Origin: Pectobacterium colocasium
GTDB lineage: Bacteria; Pseudomonadota; Gammaproteobacteria; Enterobacterales; Enterobacteriaceae
Assembly (NCBI RefSeq): GCF_020181655.1
Contig: NZ_CP084032.1
Span: 4,464,001-4,528,000, forward strand
Reading direction: 5' to 3'
DNA length: 64,000 bases
Shown: positions 56,397 to 64,000 of the stretch, one piece after another
Layout: each line of letters starts with the position of its first letter
How positions within the stretch are numbered: the stretch's first letter is position 1
The notes under the pieces: model-generated
What the model saw: the letters and a program-made list of their open reading frames with translations, nothing else
The model's database searches: none
Told to the model about the DNA's origin: nothing
Program-made: the position numbers and the translations under genes

Positions 56397-56427
56397 TGGC
56401 GGCGTCATGATGACGCCGCCTTCGTTT
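56397..56427 (+). terminator. glpT terminator-like hairpin
   Basis: A 10-bp perfect stem (GGCGGCGTCA at 56398-56407 with 56411-56420) and TTCGTTTG. It lies 23 bases after the glpT stop. Confidence 0.7.
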
Positions 56428-56460
56428 GTACCATCAATCACCGCGTAACCTCTGCGCAGA

Positions 56461-57261
56461 TTATTTCAGAAACAGCTCCCGCAGGTAATTCGGCACAGCG
56501 CTGTCTGCGTTAGACCCAATCACTTCACGATCCGGCAGTAAATCTTTCAAGCGCTGATGCGCGTTCTGCATGACGCAGCCTTTACCCGCCATCGACAGCA
56601 TTTCGTAGTCGTTCATGCCATCACCAAACGCCACGCACTCTTTGAGCGAGAAGCCGATAATCTTCGCCACCTGCTCAAGCGCATGGCCTTTCGATACGCC
56701 GCCCGCCATCACTTCCAGACACGTGAGCGTCGAAAAACTCACGTTAACGCGATCGCCCCAGCGCGCGTTGATCGCTTCTTCCAGCGGCAGCAATTGTTCA
56801 TGGGAATCACAGGTAAAGAACACCTTGCTAACGCCATCGGTTTCCAGCAACGCAGGCTCAAACAGCTTGTATTTAAAGATCGACTCTTTGAAGAAACGCT
56901 CTTCTTCCGCACGCGGACGGTTCATAAACCACTCGTCATCACGATAAACGTGCGTCAGCATATCGGGGTTATTGTGTACGACGCTGTAAAGGTCGCGGGC
57001 AATGTCCTGATCCAGATTGTGACTGAAAATCAGCTCGCCCTGCGAGTTATGCACTCGTGCGCCATTCGAGGTAATCATAAACGCGCTGATGCCGAGATTA
57101 TCGCGGATCTGCGCGACATCCATGTGGTGCCGTCCGGTAGCGAACACAAAGTGAATCCCTTTTTCCGTCAGCAGCCTGAGGGTTTCTTTCGCATACGGGG
57201 ACAGCGAGTGGTCAGGTGACAGCAGTGTGCCATCTAAATCGGAAGCAACGACATGGTACAT
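56461..57261 (-). CDS. yigL: YigL, HAD-family (pyridoxal) phosphatase
   Basis: A 266-residue Cof-type HAD phosphatase; E. coli YigL dephosphorylates pyridoxal phosphate and sugar phosphates. Motifs: VVASDLDGTLLSPD at the start and VAFGDGMNDYEMLSMAG near the C-terminus, with GGVSKGHAL between. It begins the yigL-pldB-rhtB block conserved with E. coli. Confidence 0.93.
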   Translation of the reverse strand: MYHVVASDLDGTLLSPDHSLSPYAKETLRLLTEKGIHFVFATGRHHMDVAQIRDNLGISAFMITSNGARVHNSQGELIFSHNLDQDIARDLYSVVHNNPDMLTHVYRDDEWFMNRPRAEEERFFKESIFKYKLFEPALLETDGVSKVFFTCDSHEQLLPLEEAINARWGDRVNVSFSTLTCLEVMAGGVSKGHALEQVAKIIGFSLKECVAFGDGMNDYEMLSMAGKGCVMQNAHQRLKDLLPDREVIGSNADSAVPNYLRELFLK

Positions 57262-57361
57262 AACGATGAGATCTCACTTCTGGTGTGTTGTAGCGGCACG
57301 CGCCGCAAAAAATTAACGAGGTGACTCCGCGTCCGTTAAGCGGTTTACCAACAGCCTACAA

Positions 57362-58399
57362 TCAATGATAACGCGCAAAGTGTGCCAGAATCAGCGCAAA
57401 TGCCTGAGCGCGGAGCGTATCCGTTTCAAAGAGAATTTCATGCCGCGCACCGGGGATAACCTGTAAAACGCCATGCGCATTGGCGTTACCGCTCTGCGCC
57501 AGCGCCTGACAAAACGCATTCTGGCTGCGGTTATCCACTACGCGCTCCTCTCCTGCCTGTAGCAGCAGAAGCGGCGTAGTGACCATGCTGGCCTGTGCCT
57601 GCAACTGTTTCCCCGCCTGTATCGCTTCACGCACCCAGTGATAAGTGGGGCCGCCGACGCGCAAATCCGGTGAATCCGCATAAAATCGAATGCTGCGCTG
57701 GTAGCGTTCACGGCTGTGCGTCAGCACATTCATCCGATAAGGCAACGGGCGCCACTGTCCGGTGCCGATGGCGTAATAATCGCGTATTGCCGGGCGACGC
57801 TCTGCCCAATCGACAATCCACCCCACGACGCAATGAGGAAGCGGCAAGCGGATACCAAACATCGGCGCGCACAGCGCCACGGCATCAAACATCGCGGGCT
57901 GACGAATCAGCAACCGTGCCAGAATCGCGCCCCCCATTGAATGCGCTAACGCAAACCGGTGGATATATCGTTTAGGGCCAATGTGCTGCTGACACAGCGT
58001 TTCGGCATCATCAACATAATCGCTGAAGCGCACGACGTGTCCGCGGTGGCCGTCTTGCAGCACCCGCCCAGACCGACCTTGCCCACGGTGATCCATGATG
58101 AGTACATCATAGCCGCTATGAAAGAGGTCATAAGCCACTTCGCTATATTTGACATAGCTTTCGATACGGCCTGAAAAGACAACGACAATCTTGTCGTGCT
58201 GTGACGCGGTAAAACGAACAAACCGGATAGGCACGTCATCAACGCCAGGGAATTCACCCTCTTCGCGCTGACGCCAGAAATCCAGTAATTCTCCGGTAGC
58301 AAAAGCGGCAAACTGCGCTTCTCGCGTTAGCAGGTTCGAGGTTAACCCCTCAGGCGTTAACCGTTCCGACGTAAACAACGTATTGTGGCGTTGAACCAT
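57362..58399 (-). CDS. pldB: PldB, lysophospholipase L2
   Basis: Alpha/beta hydrolase that removes the acyl group from lysophospholipids at the inner membrane. The 345-residue protein has DHRGQGRSGRV, the nucleophile elbow ALAHSMGGAIL and the C-terminal His in GARHEILFETD. ATG 58399 has GGAG seven bases upstream; a GTG lies three bases before. Divergent from rhtB. Confidence 0.92.
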   Translation of the reverse strand: MVQRHNTLFTSERLTPEGLTSNLLTREAQFAAFATGELLDFWRQREEGEFPGVDDVPIRFVRFTASQHDKIVVVFSGRIESYVKYSEVAYDLFHSGYDVLIMDHRGQGRSGRVLQDGHRGHVVRFSDYVDDAETLCQQHIGPKRYIHRFALAHSMGGAILARLLIRQPAMFDAVALCAPMFGIRLPLPHCVVGWIVDWAERRPAIRDYYAIGTGQWRPLPYRMNVLTHSRERYQRSIRFYADSPDLRVGGPTYHWVREAIQAGKQLQAQASMVTTPLLLLQAGEERVVDNRSQNAFCQALAQSGNANAHGVLQVIPGARHEILFETDTLRAQAFALILAHFARYH

Positions 58400-58530
58400 C
58401 ACACCTCTCCGGTGACGCGGGAAAACTAAAGCTAGCGGAAGAACATGACAAGCGGTAGAGCACCAGCGTATTGTGACATAAAAAACAGACAGACTCTCGT
58501 AATACAGAACGTGATTCAGGGGTATGCTTC

Positions 58531-59151
58531 ATGACATTGGATTGGTGGTTAACCTATTTACTCACAACGCTAATTCTCAGCCTGTCGCCCGGTTCTGGTG
58601 CCATCAACACCATGAGCACCGGAATTAGCCACGGCTATCGCGGCGCAGCGGCCTCGATCTGTGGTTTACAGGTCGGGCTGGCGATTCATATTGTGCTGGT
58701 CGGCATCGGGCTGGGCGCGCTGCTTAACCAGTCCGTACTGGCTTTCGATATGCTGAAATGGCTGGGCGCAGCGTATCTGATTTGGCTGGGGATTCAGCAA
58801 TGGCGTGCAGCTGGCGCACTGGATCTTCAGGCGATTGCCAGCGCAATGCCGCGCCGTAGACTCTTTAAACGCGCGGTGCTGGTGAATCTAACCAACCCAA
58901 AAAGCATTGTGTTTCTGGCAGCGCTTTTCCCGCAGTTCATTATCCCCCACCAGCCGCAGGCCGCACAGTATCTGGTGTTGGGCGTCACCACCGTTGTGGT
59001 CGATATTATCGTGATGATTGGGTACGCCACGCTGGCCACGCGCATCGCCGGCTGGCTAAAAGGCCCACGGCAGATGAAGATGCTTAACCGGATATTCGGT
59101 TCACTGTTTGTGCTGGTTGGCGCGTTACTTGCCACCGCGAGAAAAGCCTGA
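58531..59151 (+). CDS. rhtB: RhtB, homoserine/homoserine lactone exporter
   Basis: LysE/RhtB-family inner-membrane exporter of 206 residues, the same length as E. coli RhtB. Signatures are [23 protein letters not shown] and [18 protein letters not shown], with about six membrane segments. Next to it, in the opposite orientation, lies its paralogue rhtC. Followed by a terminator. Confidence 0.93.
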   Translation: MTLDWWLTYLLTTLILSLSPGSGAINTMSTGISHGYRGAAASICGLQVGLAIHIVLVGIGLGALLNQSVLAFDMLKWLGAAYLIWLGIQQWRAAGALDLQAIASAMPRRRLFKRAVLVNLTNPKSIVFLAALFPQFIIPHQPQAAQYLVLGVTTVVVDIIVMIGYATLATRIAGWLKGPRQMKMLNRIFGSLFVLVGALLATARKA

Positions 59152-59158
59152 TGAAGGA

Positions 59159-59190
59159 GCGCGCCGTCATAAATGGCGGCGCGTTTTTTC
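59159..59190 (+). terminator. rhtB terminator
   Basis: GC-rich stem (CGCGCCG at 59160-59166 with CGGCGCG at 59177-59183) followed by six T, just after the rhtB stop. Confidence 0.88.
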
Positions 59191-59262
59191 CTCAAAGAAA
59201 GGGGGTTCCTACGGCTTTTTCTCCACAGAACTCGCGCTGAGAGACATCCTCGCAGGGAAAAA

Positions 59263-59886
59263 TTAGCGAGAGAAAATCAGGTGCAGACCAAATCCGGTAA
59301 ACAGCACGCCCGCTACGCCATCTACCCATTTCGCCAAACGCTGATAGCCGCGACGCATGGCCGGTAGGGCGAAAACGACCGCAACCAGACTGAACCAGAT
59401 CAACGTTTCAATCGCGATCAGCGCAAACAATCCCCAGCGAGCACCGCTGCCGACGCTATCGCCAACAAACAGCGAGAACACGCTGCCGAAATAGATCAGC
59501 GCCTTCGGGTTAGCCAGATTCGTCAATAACCCGCGCATAAAGGTTTTGCCACGCTGAGGCAAAACCACCGCTGTCTCTTGCGTGGTTTCCAACTGCGCTT
59601 TACTTCGCGCGGAACGCAGCATCTGCCAGCCCATCCAGCACAGGTACAGCCCACCGCCGACGGCAATAGCCGTATGCAGCCAGGCCATTTTTTGCAACAG
59701 CAGGTGCAACCCCAGTAGCGCAATCGCCGCCCAGACCACCACGCCCAGAGAAATACCCAGCACGCCCATCATCGCTTCACGGCGGGAACGGCTGGCAGCG
59801 GTTTGTGAAACGAAAAAGAAATCCGGCCCAGGGCTCATCAGCGCAATGAAATGCACCAGCGCCACCGTCAAAAATAGCATCAGCAT
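59263..59886 (-). CDS. rhtC: RhtC, threonine exporter
   Basis: RhtB-family exporter of threonine, 207 residues. Signatures are LMSPGPDFFFVSQTAASRSRREAMMG and NLANPKALIYFGSVFSLFVG. Convergent with rhtB and upstream neighbour to recQ as in E. coli. Confidence 0.93.
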   Translation of the reverse strand: MLMLFLTVALVHFIALMSPGPDFFFVSQTAASRSRREAMMGVLGISLGVVVWAAIALLGLHLLLQKMAWLHTAIAVGGGLYLCWMGWQMLRSARSKAQLETTQETAVVLPQRGKTFMRGLLTNLANPKALIYFGSVFSLFVGDSVGSGARWGLFALIAIETLIWFSLVAVVFALPAMRRGYQRLAKWVDGVAGVLFTGFGLHLIFSR

Positions 59887-59928
59887 GTTGGTTTTCCTGT
59901 TTTTAAAGGCAATCAGATAAGGCGAGCG

Positions 59929-61755
59929 TTACTCGTCATCATTATCGACATGATCGCGAATCATGTTCATGAAAGGCGCACCGAAACGTTCGAGTTTACG
60001 GTGTCCTACCCCGTTGATATTCAGCAGTTCACCCGCGGTGATCGGCATCAGTTCCGCCATCTCCAGCAGCGTCGCATCGCTGAACACCACGTAAGGCGGG
60101 ATATTGTCTTCATCCGCAATGGATTTACGCAGTTTGCGCAATTTGGCGAACAGCTTACGGTCGTAATTTCCGCCGTAAGATTTTTGATTCGCGCGAGGTT
60201 TCAGGTTAATCACACGCGGCACGGCCAGCTGTAGCGGCACTTCTCCCCGCAATACCGGACGCGCCGACTCAGTAAGCTGTACGGCGGAATGCATCGTGAT
60301 GTTCTGGTTCAGCAACCCCAGATGAATCAACTGGCGCAGTACGCTGACCCAATGCTCCTGCGATTTGTCCTTACCGATGCCGTAAACCGGCAGCTTGTCA
60401 TGACCAAAGTCTCGGATACGCTGGTTATTTGCGCCGCGCAGCACCTCGACGATATACCCTAAACCAAAGCGCTGTCCGACCCGATACACGCAGGACAGCA
60501 CCTTTTGCGCTTCAACCAGCCCGTCGTAGCGCTTCGGCGGATCGAGACAAACATCACAGTTACCGCAGGGTTGTTGGCGTCCTTCACCGAAATAGTTCAG
60601 CAGCACCAAACGGCGGCAGGTCTGCGCTTCGGCAAACGCGCCCATCGCATTGAGCTTATGGCGCTCGATATCCAACTGCGGCCCGGCTGGCTTTTCTTCC
60701 AGACAACGGCGCAGCCACGCCATATCCGCCGGATCGTAGAACAGCGCGGCTTCCGCTGCGAGGCCATCACGTCCGGCACGCCCCGTTTCCTGATAGTAGG
60801 ATTCGATGTTGCGCGGAATATCAAAGTGCACCACAAACCGCACGTTAGGCTTGTTGATGCCCATACCAAATGCGACAGTCGCCACCACCACCTGAAGATC
60901 GTCACGCAGGAAGGCTTCCTGCACCTGCGCACGCCGTTCATTATCCAGACCGGCGTGATAAGCCCCTGCGCTCAGCCCCCGGGCCTGCAAACGCGCGCAA
61001 ATATCTTCCACGCGGGAACGGCTATTACAGTAGATGATACCGCTTTTTCCACGCTGCCCCTGCACGAACATCCAGAGCTGATCGAGCGGTTTAAATTTCT
61101 CTACCAGCGTGTAACGAATGTTCGGGCGGTCAAAACTGTTGATCTGGATGAGCGGCGACCGAAGATCCAGCAGGCGAACGATATCGTTGCGCGTGGTATC
61201 GTCAGCGGTGGCCGTCAAAGCAATAAAAGGAAGATGGGGAAAACGCTGCTTAATCTGCCCCAGCGCACGATATTCAGGGCGGAAATCGTGCCCCCATTGG
61301 GAAATGCAGTGTGCTTCATCCACGGCGATCAAGGCGATCTGCCAGTGTGCAAGATGATCGAGGAAGCTGTCTGTCGTCAGACGTTCGGGCGCAATATACA
61401 GCAGTTTGATCTGACCAGTACGGCAACCCACCATCACGTCAAGCTGCTGTTCACGCGTCTGCGTCGAATTCAGACAGGCCGCCGACACGCCGTAGGCCTG
61501 AAGCTGATCGACCTGATCTTTCATCAGCGAAATCAGCGGAGACACCACCAGCGTCAGCCCGTCCATCACCAGCGCGGGGATTTGATAGCACAGCGATTTG
61601 CCGCCGCCTGTCGGCATGATAACCAGACAGTCCTGCCCACTGAGCGTCGCGCTGATAATTTCCTGCTGACCCGGTCGGAATTGCTGGTAGCCGAACGTGT
61701 CCCGCAGAACCTGAACCGCCAGCGCTTCCTTATTCAATACTTCCGCCGTAGACAC
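59929..61755 (-). CDS. recQ: RecQ, ATP-dependent 3'-5' DNA helicase
   Basis: SF2 helicase of recombination and replication repair. The 608-residue protein starts with GTG at 61755. Order of parts: Walker [17 protein letters not shown] box [18 protein letters not shown], helicase C with [10 protein letters not shown], the zinc-binding RQC Cys set ([24 protein letters not shown]), and a C-terminal HRDC domain ([21 protein letters not shown]). Confidence 0.96.
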   Translation of the reverse strand: MSTAEVLNKEALAVQVLRDTFGYQQFRPGQQEIISATLSGQDCLVIMPTGGGKSLCYQIPALVMDGLTLVVSPLISLMKDQVDQLQAYGVSAACLNSTQTREQQLDVMVGCRTGQIKLLYIAPERLTTDSFLDHLAHWQIALIAVDEAHCISQWGHDFRPEYRALGQIKQRFPHLPFIALTATADDTTRNDIVRLLDLRSPLIQINSFDRPNIRYTLVEKFKPLDQLWMFVQGQRGKSGIIYCNSRSRVEDICARLQARGLSAGAYHAGLDNERRAQVQEAFLRDDLQVVVATVAFGMGINKPNVRFVVHFDIPRNIESYYQETGRAGRDGLAAEAALFYDPADMAWLRRCLEEKPAGPQLDIERHKLNAMGAFAEAQTCRRLVLLNYFGEGRQQPCGNCDVCLDPPKRYDGLVEAQKVLSCVYRVGQRFGLGYIVEVLRGANNQRIRDFGHDKLPVYGIGKDKSQEHWVSVLRQLIHLGLLNQNITMHSAVQLTESARPVLRGEVPLQLAVPRVINLKPRANQKSYGGNYDRKLFAKLRKLRKSIADEDNIPPYVVFSDATLLEMAELMPITAGELLNINGVGHRKLERFGAPFMNMIRDHVDNDDE

Positions 61756-61877
61756 GCCTTCCCCAATTCAATGAAATCAAACAGGCGCTATTTTCAGCGC
61801 CGTTTGGTAAAACTGCAATGGTTAAGTTTGGTAAAACGACGATGGCTAAAAACGGCAATCGCTAAAACACACGTTCA

Positions 61878-62744
61878 TTAGAACATGTCATTCAGCGTCA
61901 CCCCAACGCCAAAGCGGGTCTGACGGTGGTTGTAGTCAATCAGGGATTCACCGTAGCCGCTAAAGACCTTGGTGTAAAAACGAACATGACGCGTCAGCGG
62001 GTAGCTCCAGCCCAGTTCACCACCGCCGTAGCCGCTGTTCCAGTTATAACGTCCTTCCGCGCTAAACACACTCTCGCCCCACACATAGCCGATGCGTAAG
62101 CGGTAATGACCCATGTATTTGGTGATATCCGGGTTATCATCCTGGCTATCGGAGAAACGTATCCACGGTTTCACATCGACCTGCCAGTTGCCGTTCTGCG
62201 CCATCAGACGAGTATAAGCGCGGTTCCAACTGCGTGACGTCGGTTCGGAACGGCCATTAGACTGGTGGTTAAAACCCACTTCCACATCCCGTAACGTCCA
62301 GCCCGCGAAGGTGGCGTTCGTTGCCCAGCCCAAAAAGACCTGGGGTTCATAGTCCGTTTCACGAAACGGAGAAGACTCGCTTTTATTCGACAACTGCCAC
62401 CATGAGCGCTGCGTGTAGGAAGCCCCCAGCAGCGAATTATCCCCCAGAATACCGCGCCAGATCGGGAAGCCCAGGCTCAACTGGTAATGCACTTCATCTT
62501 TACGTGCTTCATTACCCCAGTTATAGCTCTGAATCGCTGTTTTATTGATATTGCTGGTATAGGTGTAGAGTAAGTAGTTACTTTCATAGGGATAGAGGAC
62601 AAACGGGGTATCGTGCTCTTGTAACAGACTGGCGATAATGCTGCCACGTACCGCCGGTTGATTTGGCGCTGGCGCGTTTGTTGTGACTTCAGCATGGGCC
62701 TGTGCCATCAGTAATGCTGCCAGTACGAATCCGATTTTATGCAT
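61878..62744 (-). CDS. pldA: PldA, outer-membrane phospholipase A
   Basis: Outer-membrane phospholipase that degrades mislocalised phospholipids. The 288-residue precursor has a signal peptide ending AQAHAEV and 12 predicted beta-strands. The catalytic His, Ser and Asn are in VGFNHQSNGRSEPTSRSWNR. It lies between recQ and the divergent yigI. A 15-bp direct repeat sits upstream of its promoter. Confidence 0.94.
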   Translation of the reverse strand: MHKIGFVLAALLMAQAHAEVTTNAPAPNQPAVRGSIIASLLQEHDTPFVLYPYESNYLLYTYTSNINKTAIQSYNWGNEARKDEVHYQLSLGFPIWRGILGDNSLLGASYTQRSWWQLSNKSESSPFRETDYEPQVFLGWATNATFAGWTLRDVEVGFNHQSNGRSEPTSRSWNRAYTRLMAQNGNWQVDVKPWIRFSDSQDDNPDITKYMGHYRLRIGYVWGESVFSAEGRYNWNSGYGGGELGWSYPLTRHVRFYTKVFSGYGESLIDYNHRQTRFGVGVTLNDMF

Positions 62745-62793
62745 TCATTTTCTCCGACATGTTTCTTCTCCGGCATTCTTTTATAAATAAAGT

Positions 62794-62826
62794 CTTTTAT
62801 CTAAATAAACTCTTTTATCTAAATAG
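62794..62826. repeat. Short direct repeat upstream of pldA
   Basis: TCTTTTATCTAAATA occurs at 62794-62808 and 62812-62826 (18-bp period). It lies in the divergent pldA/yigI region; role unknown. Confidence 0.55.
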
Positions 62827-63016
62827 CGATAAGCCTTGCCCACTCAAGCCCGCCATTCTACACAGTTCCGCGACATTTGAATTACCGTTCCTCCGTTTCT
62901 CAGCCTTTTCTGGCAAGAAACAAAATCAATGCATAAAATAAACATTCACATAACCTTAGTGCATCAAATCGCCTACATTTAATGTGTATCTCTTATTGCT
63001 CGGACGGAAAACAACG

Positions 63017-63505
63017 ATGGCTAACCTCCCCTCATCTCAGGGAACGATATTAACCAGAGATACCGTGCGCCAGCTTGTTGGCGAGATTTTCATTTACAAA
63101 ATGCCGTTCAACATTGAGCTAGGCCTTGAGCTACAGCAATTTGAAGCTGATAAGGCCGTCCTGACGTTCGTCCGGCAAGAGAAGCTCATCGGCAATGCGG
63201 CACAAAAGATTCTGCATGGCGGCGTGATTGCCGCCGGGTTGGACGTTGCTGCCGGAGTGGTGTGCGTCGGTAACACGCTGCTGCGCCATGAGACGATCAG
63301 CGAGCAGGAGTTTCATCATCGGCTTGCCCGCATGGGAACCATTGATATGCGAGTAGATTATCTGCGTCCGGGTTATGGGGAACACTTCACCATTACCAGT
63401 ACGCTACTGCGCGGCGGCAATAAAATCGCCGTCGCACGCGCCGAATTGCATAACGAGCAGGGTTCACATCTGGCCAGCGCCACCGCCACCTATATTGTTG
63501 GATAG
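63017..63505 (+). CDS. yigI: YigI, hotdog-fold thioesterase family protein
   Basis: A 162-residue protein of the hotdog (PaaI/YigI) thioesterase type; its in vivo acyl-CoA substrate is not known. Signatures are [17 protein letters not shown] and [18 protein letters not shown]. Start at ATG 63017 (MANLPSSQG) matches the E. coli protein better than the earlier GTG at 62984. Confidence 0.9.
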   Translation: MANLPSSQGTILTRDTVRQLVGEIFIYKMPFNIELGLELQQFEADKAVLTFVRQEKLIGNAAQKILHGGVIAAGLDVAAGVVCVGNTLLRHETISEQEFHHRLARMGTIDMRVDYLRPGYGEHFTITSTLLRGGNKIAVARAELHNEQGSHLASATATYIVG

Positions 63506-63602
63506 CATTTCGTTGGCAAAGATTGTCATGAACACTTTACGTGAAAGCGCTCACAGTTTTGGGTAGACTTAGCGTTTTCCCGCCGTCCTTATCGAGTCAC
63601 CC

Positions 63603-64000
63603 ATGAACGCGCAACAAACCCGTGAGGGGATATTTTTCGCCCTCGGTGCGTATTTCATTTGGGGAATTGCTCCCGTTTATTTCAAGCTGCTTGAGCACGT
63701 TCCACCCAATGAAATACTGACGCACCGTATTATCTGGTCATTCTTCTTTATGCTGATCCTGCTGACGATTGGCCGGAAATGGCGTCAGGTGAGCTATGCC
63801 TGCCGCAACGTCAAGCACCTGTTTCTGCTGGCATTAACGGCGGTGCTTATCGGTGGAAACTGGCTGTTGTACATCTGGGCGGTCAACAATCATCACATGC
63901 TGGAAGCCAGTCTGGGATATTTTATCAACCCGCTGGTCAACGTTATGTTGGGTATGATTTTCCTTGGCGAGCGCTTTCGCCGTCTGCAATGGCTGGCCGT
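63603..64000 (+). CDS. rarD: RarD, EamA-family transporter (partial)
   Basis: First 132 residues of an EamA/RarD inner-membrane protein (E. coli RarD, about 296 residues), cut by the window end. Begins MNAQQTREGIFFALGAYFIWG and continues with GNWLLYIWAVNNHHMLEASLGYFINPLVNVMLG, the RarD signature. Order yigI-rarD is the E. coli order. Confidence 0.93.
   Translation, partial: MNAQQTREGIFFALGAYFIWGIAPVYFKLLEHVPPNEILTHRIIWSFFFMLILLTIGRKWRQVSYACRNVKHLFLLALTAVLIGGNWLLYIWAVNNHHMLEASLGYFINPLVNVMLGMIFLGERFRRLQWLA

Noticed and set aside
60505..61881. A 458-codon plus-strand frame opposite recQ
   Set aside because: Antisense to conserved recQ with no ribosome site; composition follows the recQ codons.

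Overview
The window is a piece of an enterobacterial chromosome. Gene order and protein sequences match the Escherichia coli core backbone closely: bioH-gntX-nfuA, malQP, glpRGE-glpD, glgPACXB, asd-yhgN-gnt-yhhW, glpABC-glpT, and yigL-pldB-rhtB-rhtC-recQ-pldA-yigI-rarD. Segments that are far apart in E. coli are joined here, and plant-associated style carbohydrate genes are present. I infer a soft-rot enterobacterium such as Pectobacterium or a close relative; the genus is an inference, not a database result.

Layout. 1-4.1 kb: bioH (cut by the window edge), gntX, nfuA, malQ. 4.1-8.1 kb: an AT-rich two-gene insert that splits malP from malQ. It encodes a GHKL-ATPase-like protein and a protein with orotate-phosphoribosyltransferase-like modules, and it is bordered by a 20-bp direct repeat of the 3' end of malP. 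8.1-14.6 kb: malP, glpR-glpG-glpE, and divergent glpD with two GlpR operators. 14.7-24.2 kb: the glycogen operon glgBXCAP. 24.5-33.4 kb: an orphan BtsS-type sensor kinase, a small unknown gene, asd, yhgN, a gluconate unit (permease, gntK, gntR with CRP and GntR sites) and the pirin yhhW.

33.5-44.3 kb: a uronate-polysaccharide utilisation locus. It has two secreted lyase-type enzymes, a mannose-family PTS (IIA, IIB, IIC, IID), an unsaturated glucuronyl hydrolase and a LevR-type sigma-54 activator. A sigma-54 (-24/-12) promoter lies in front of each of the two transcription units, so the locus reads as one regulon: lyases cut the polymer in the periplasm, the PTS imports and phosphorylates unsaturated oligosaccharides, the hydrolase splits them, and the activator senses PTS state.

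44.8-50.0 kb: an AT-rich operon of six overlapping genes: a thymidylate-synthase homolog, a DUF84/YjjX-type NTPase, a HAD phosphatase, an amidohydrolase, a PurN-like formyltransferase and an MFS exporter. The synthase homolog carries Asp where thymidylate synthase has the substrate-selecting Asn, which predicts a cytosine nucleotide substrate. I read this as an undescribed modified-pyrimidine (antimetabolite-like) pathway. 50.6-56.4 kb: glpABC and divergent glpT with GlpR and CRP sites. 56.5-64 kb: the yigL to rarD block, rarD cut by the window edge.

The two strongest candidates for undescribed biology are the malP/malQ insert (possible defence or stress cassette) and the six-gene pyrimidine operon. 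I saw no tRNA, rRNA, CRISPR array, transposase or integrase.
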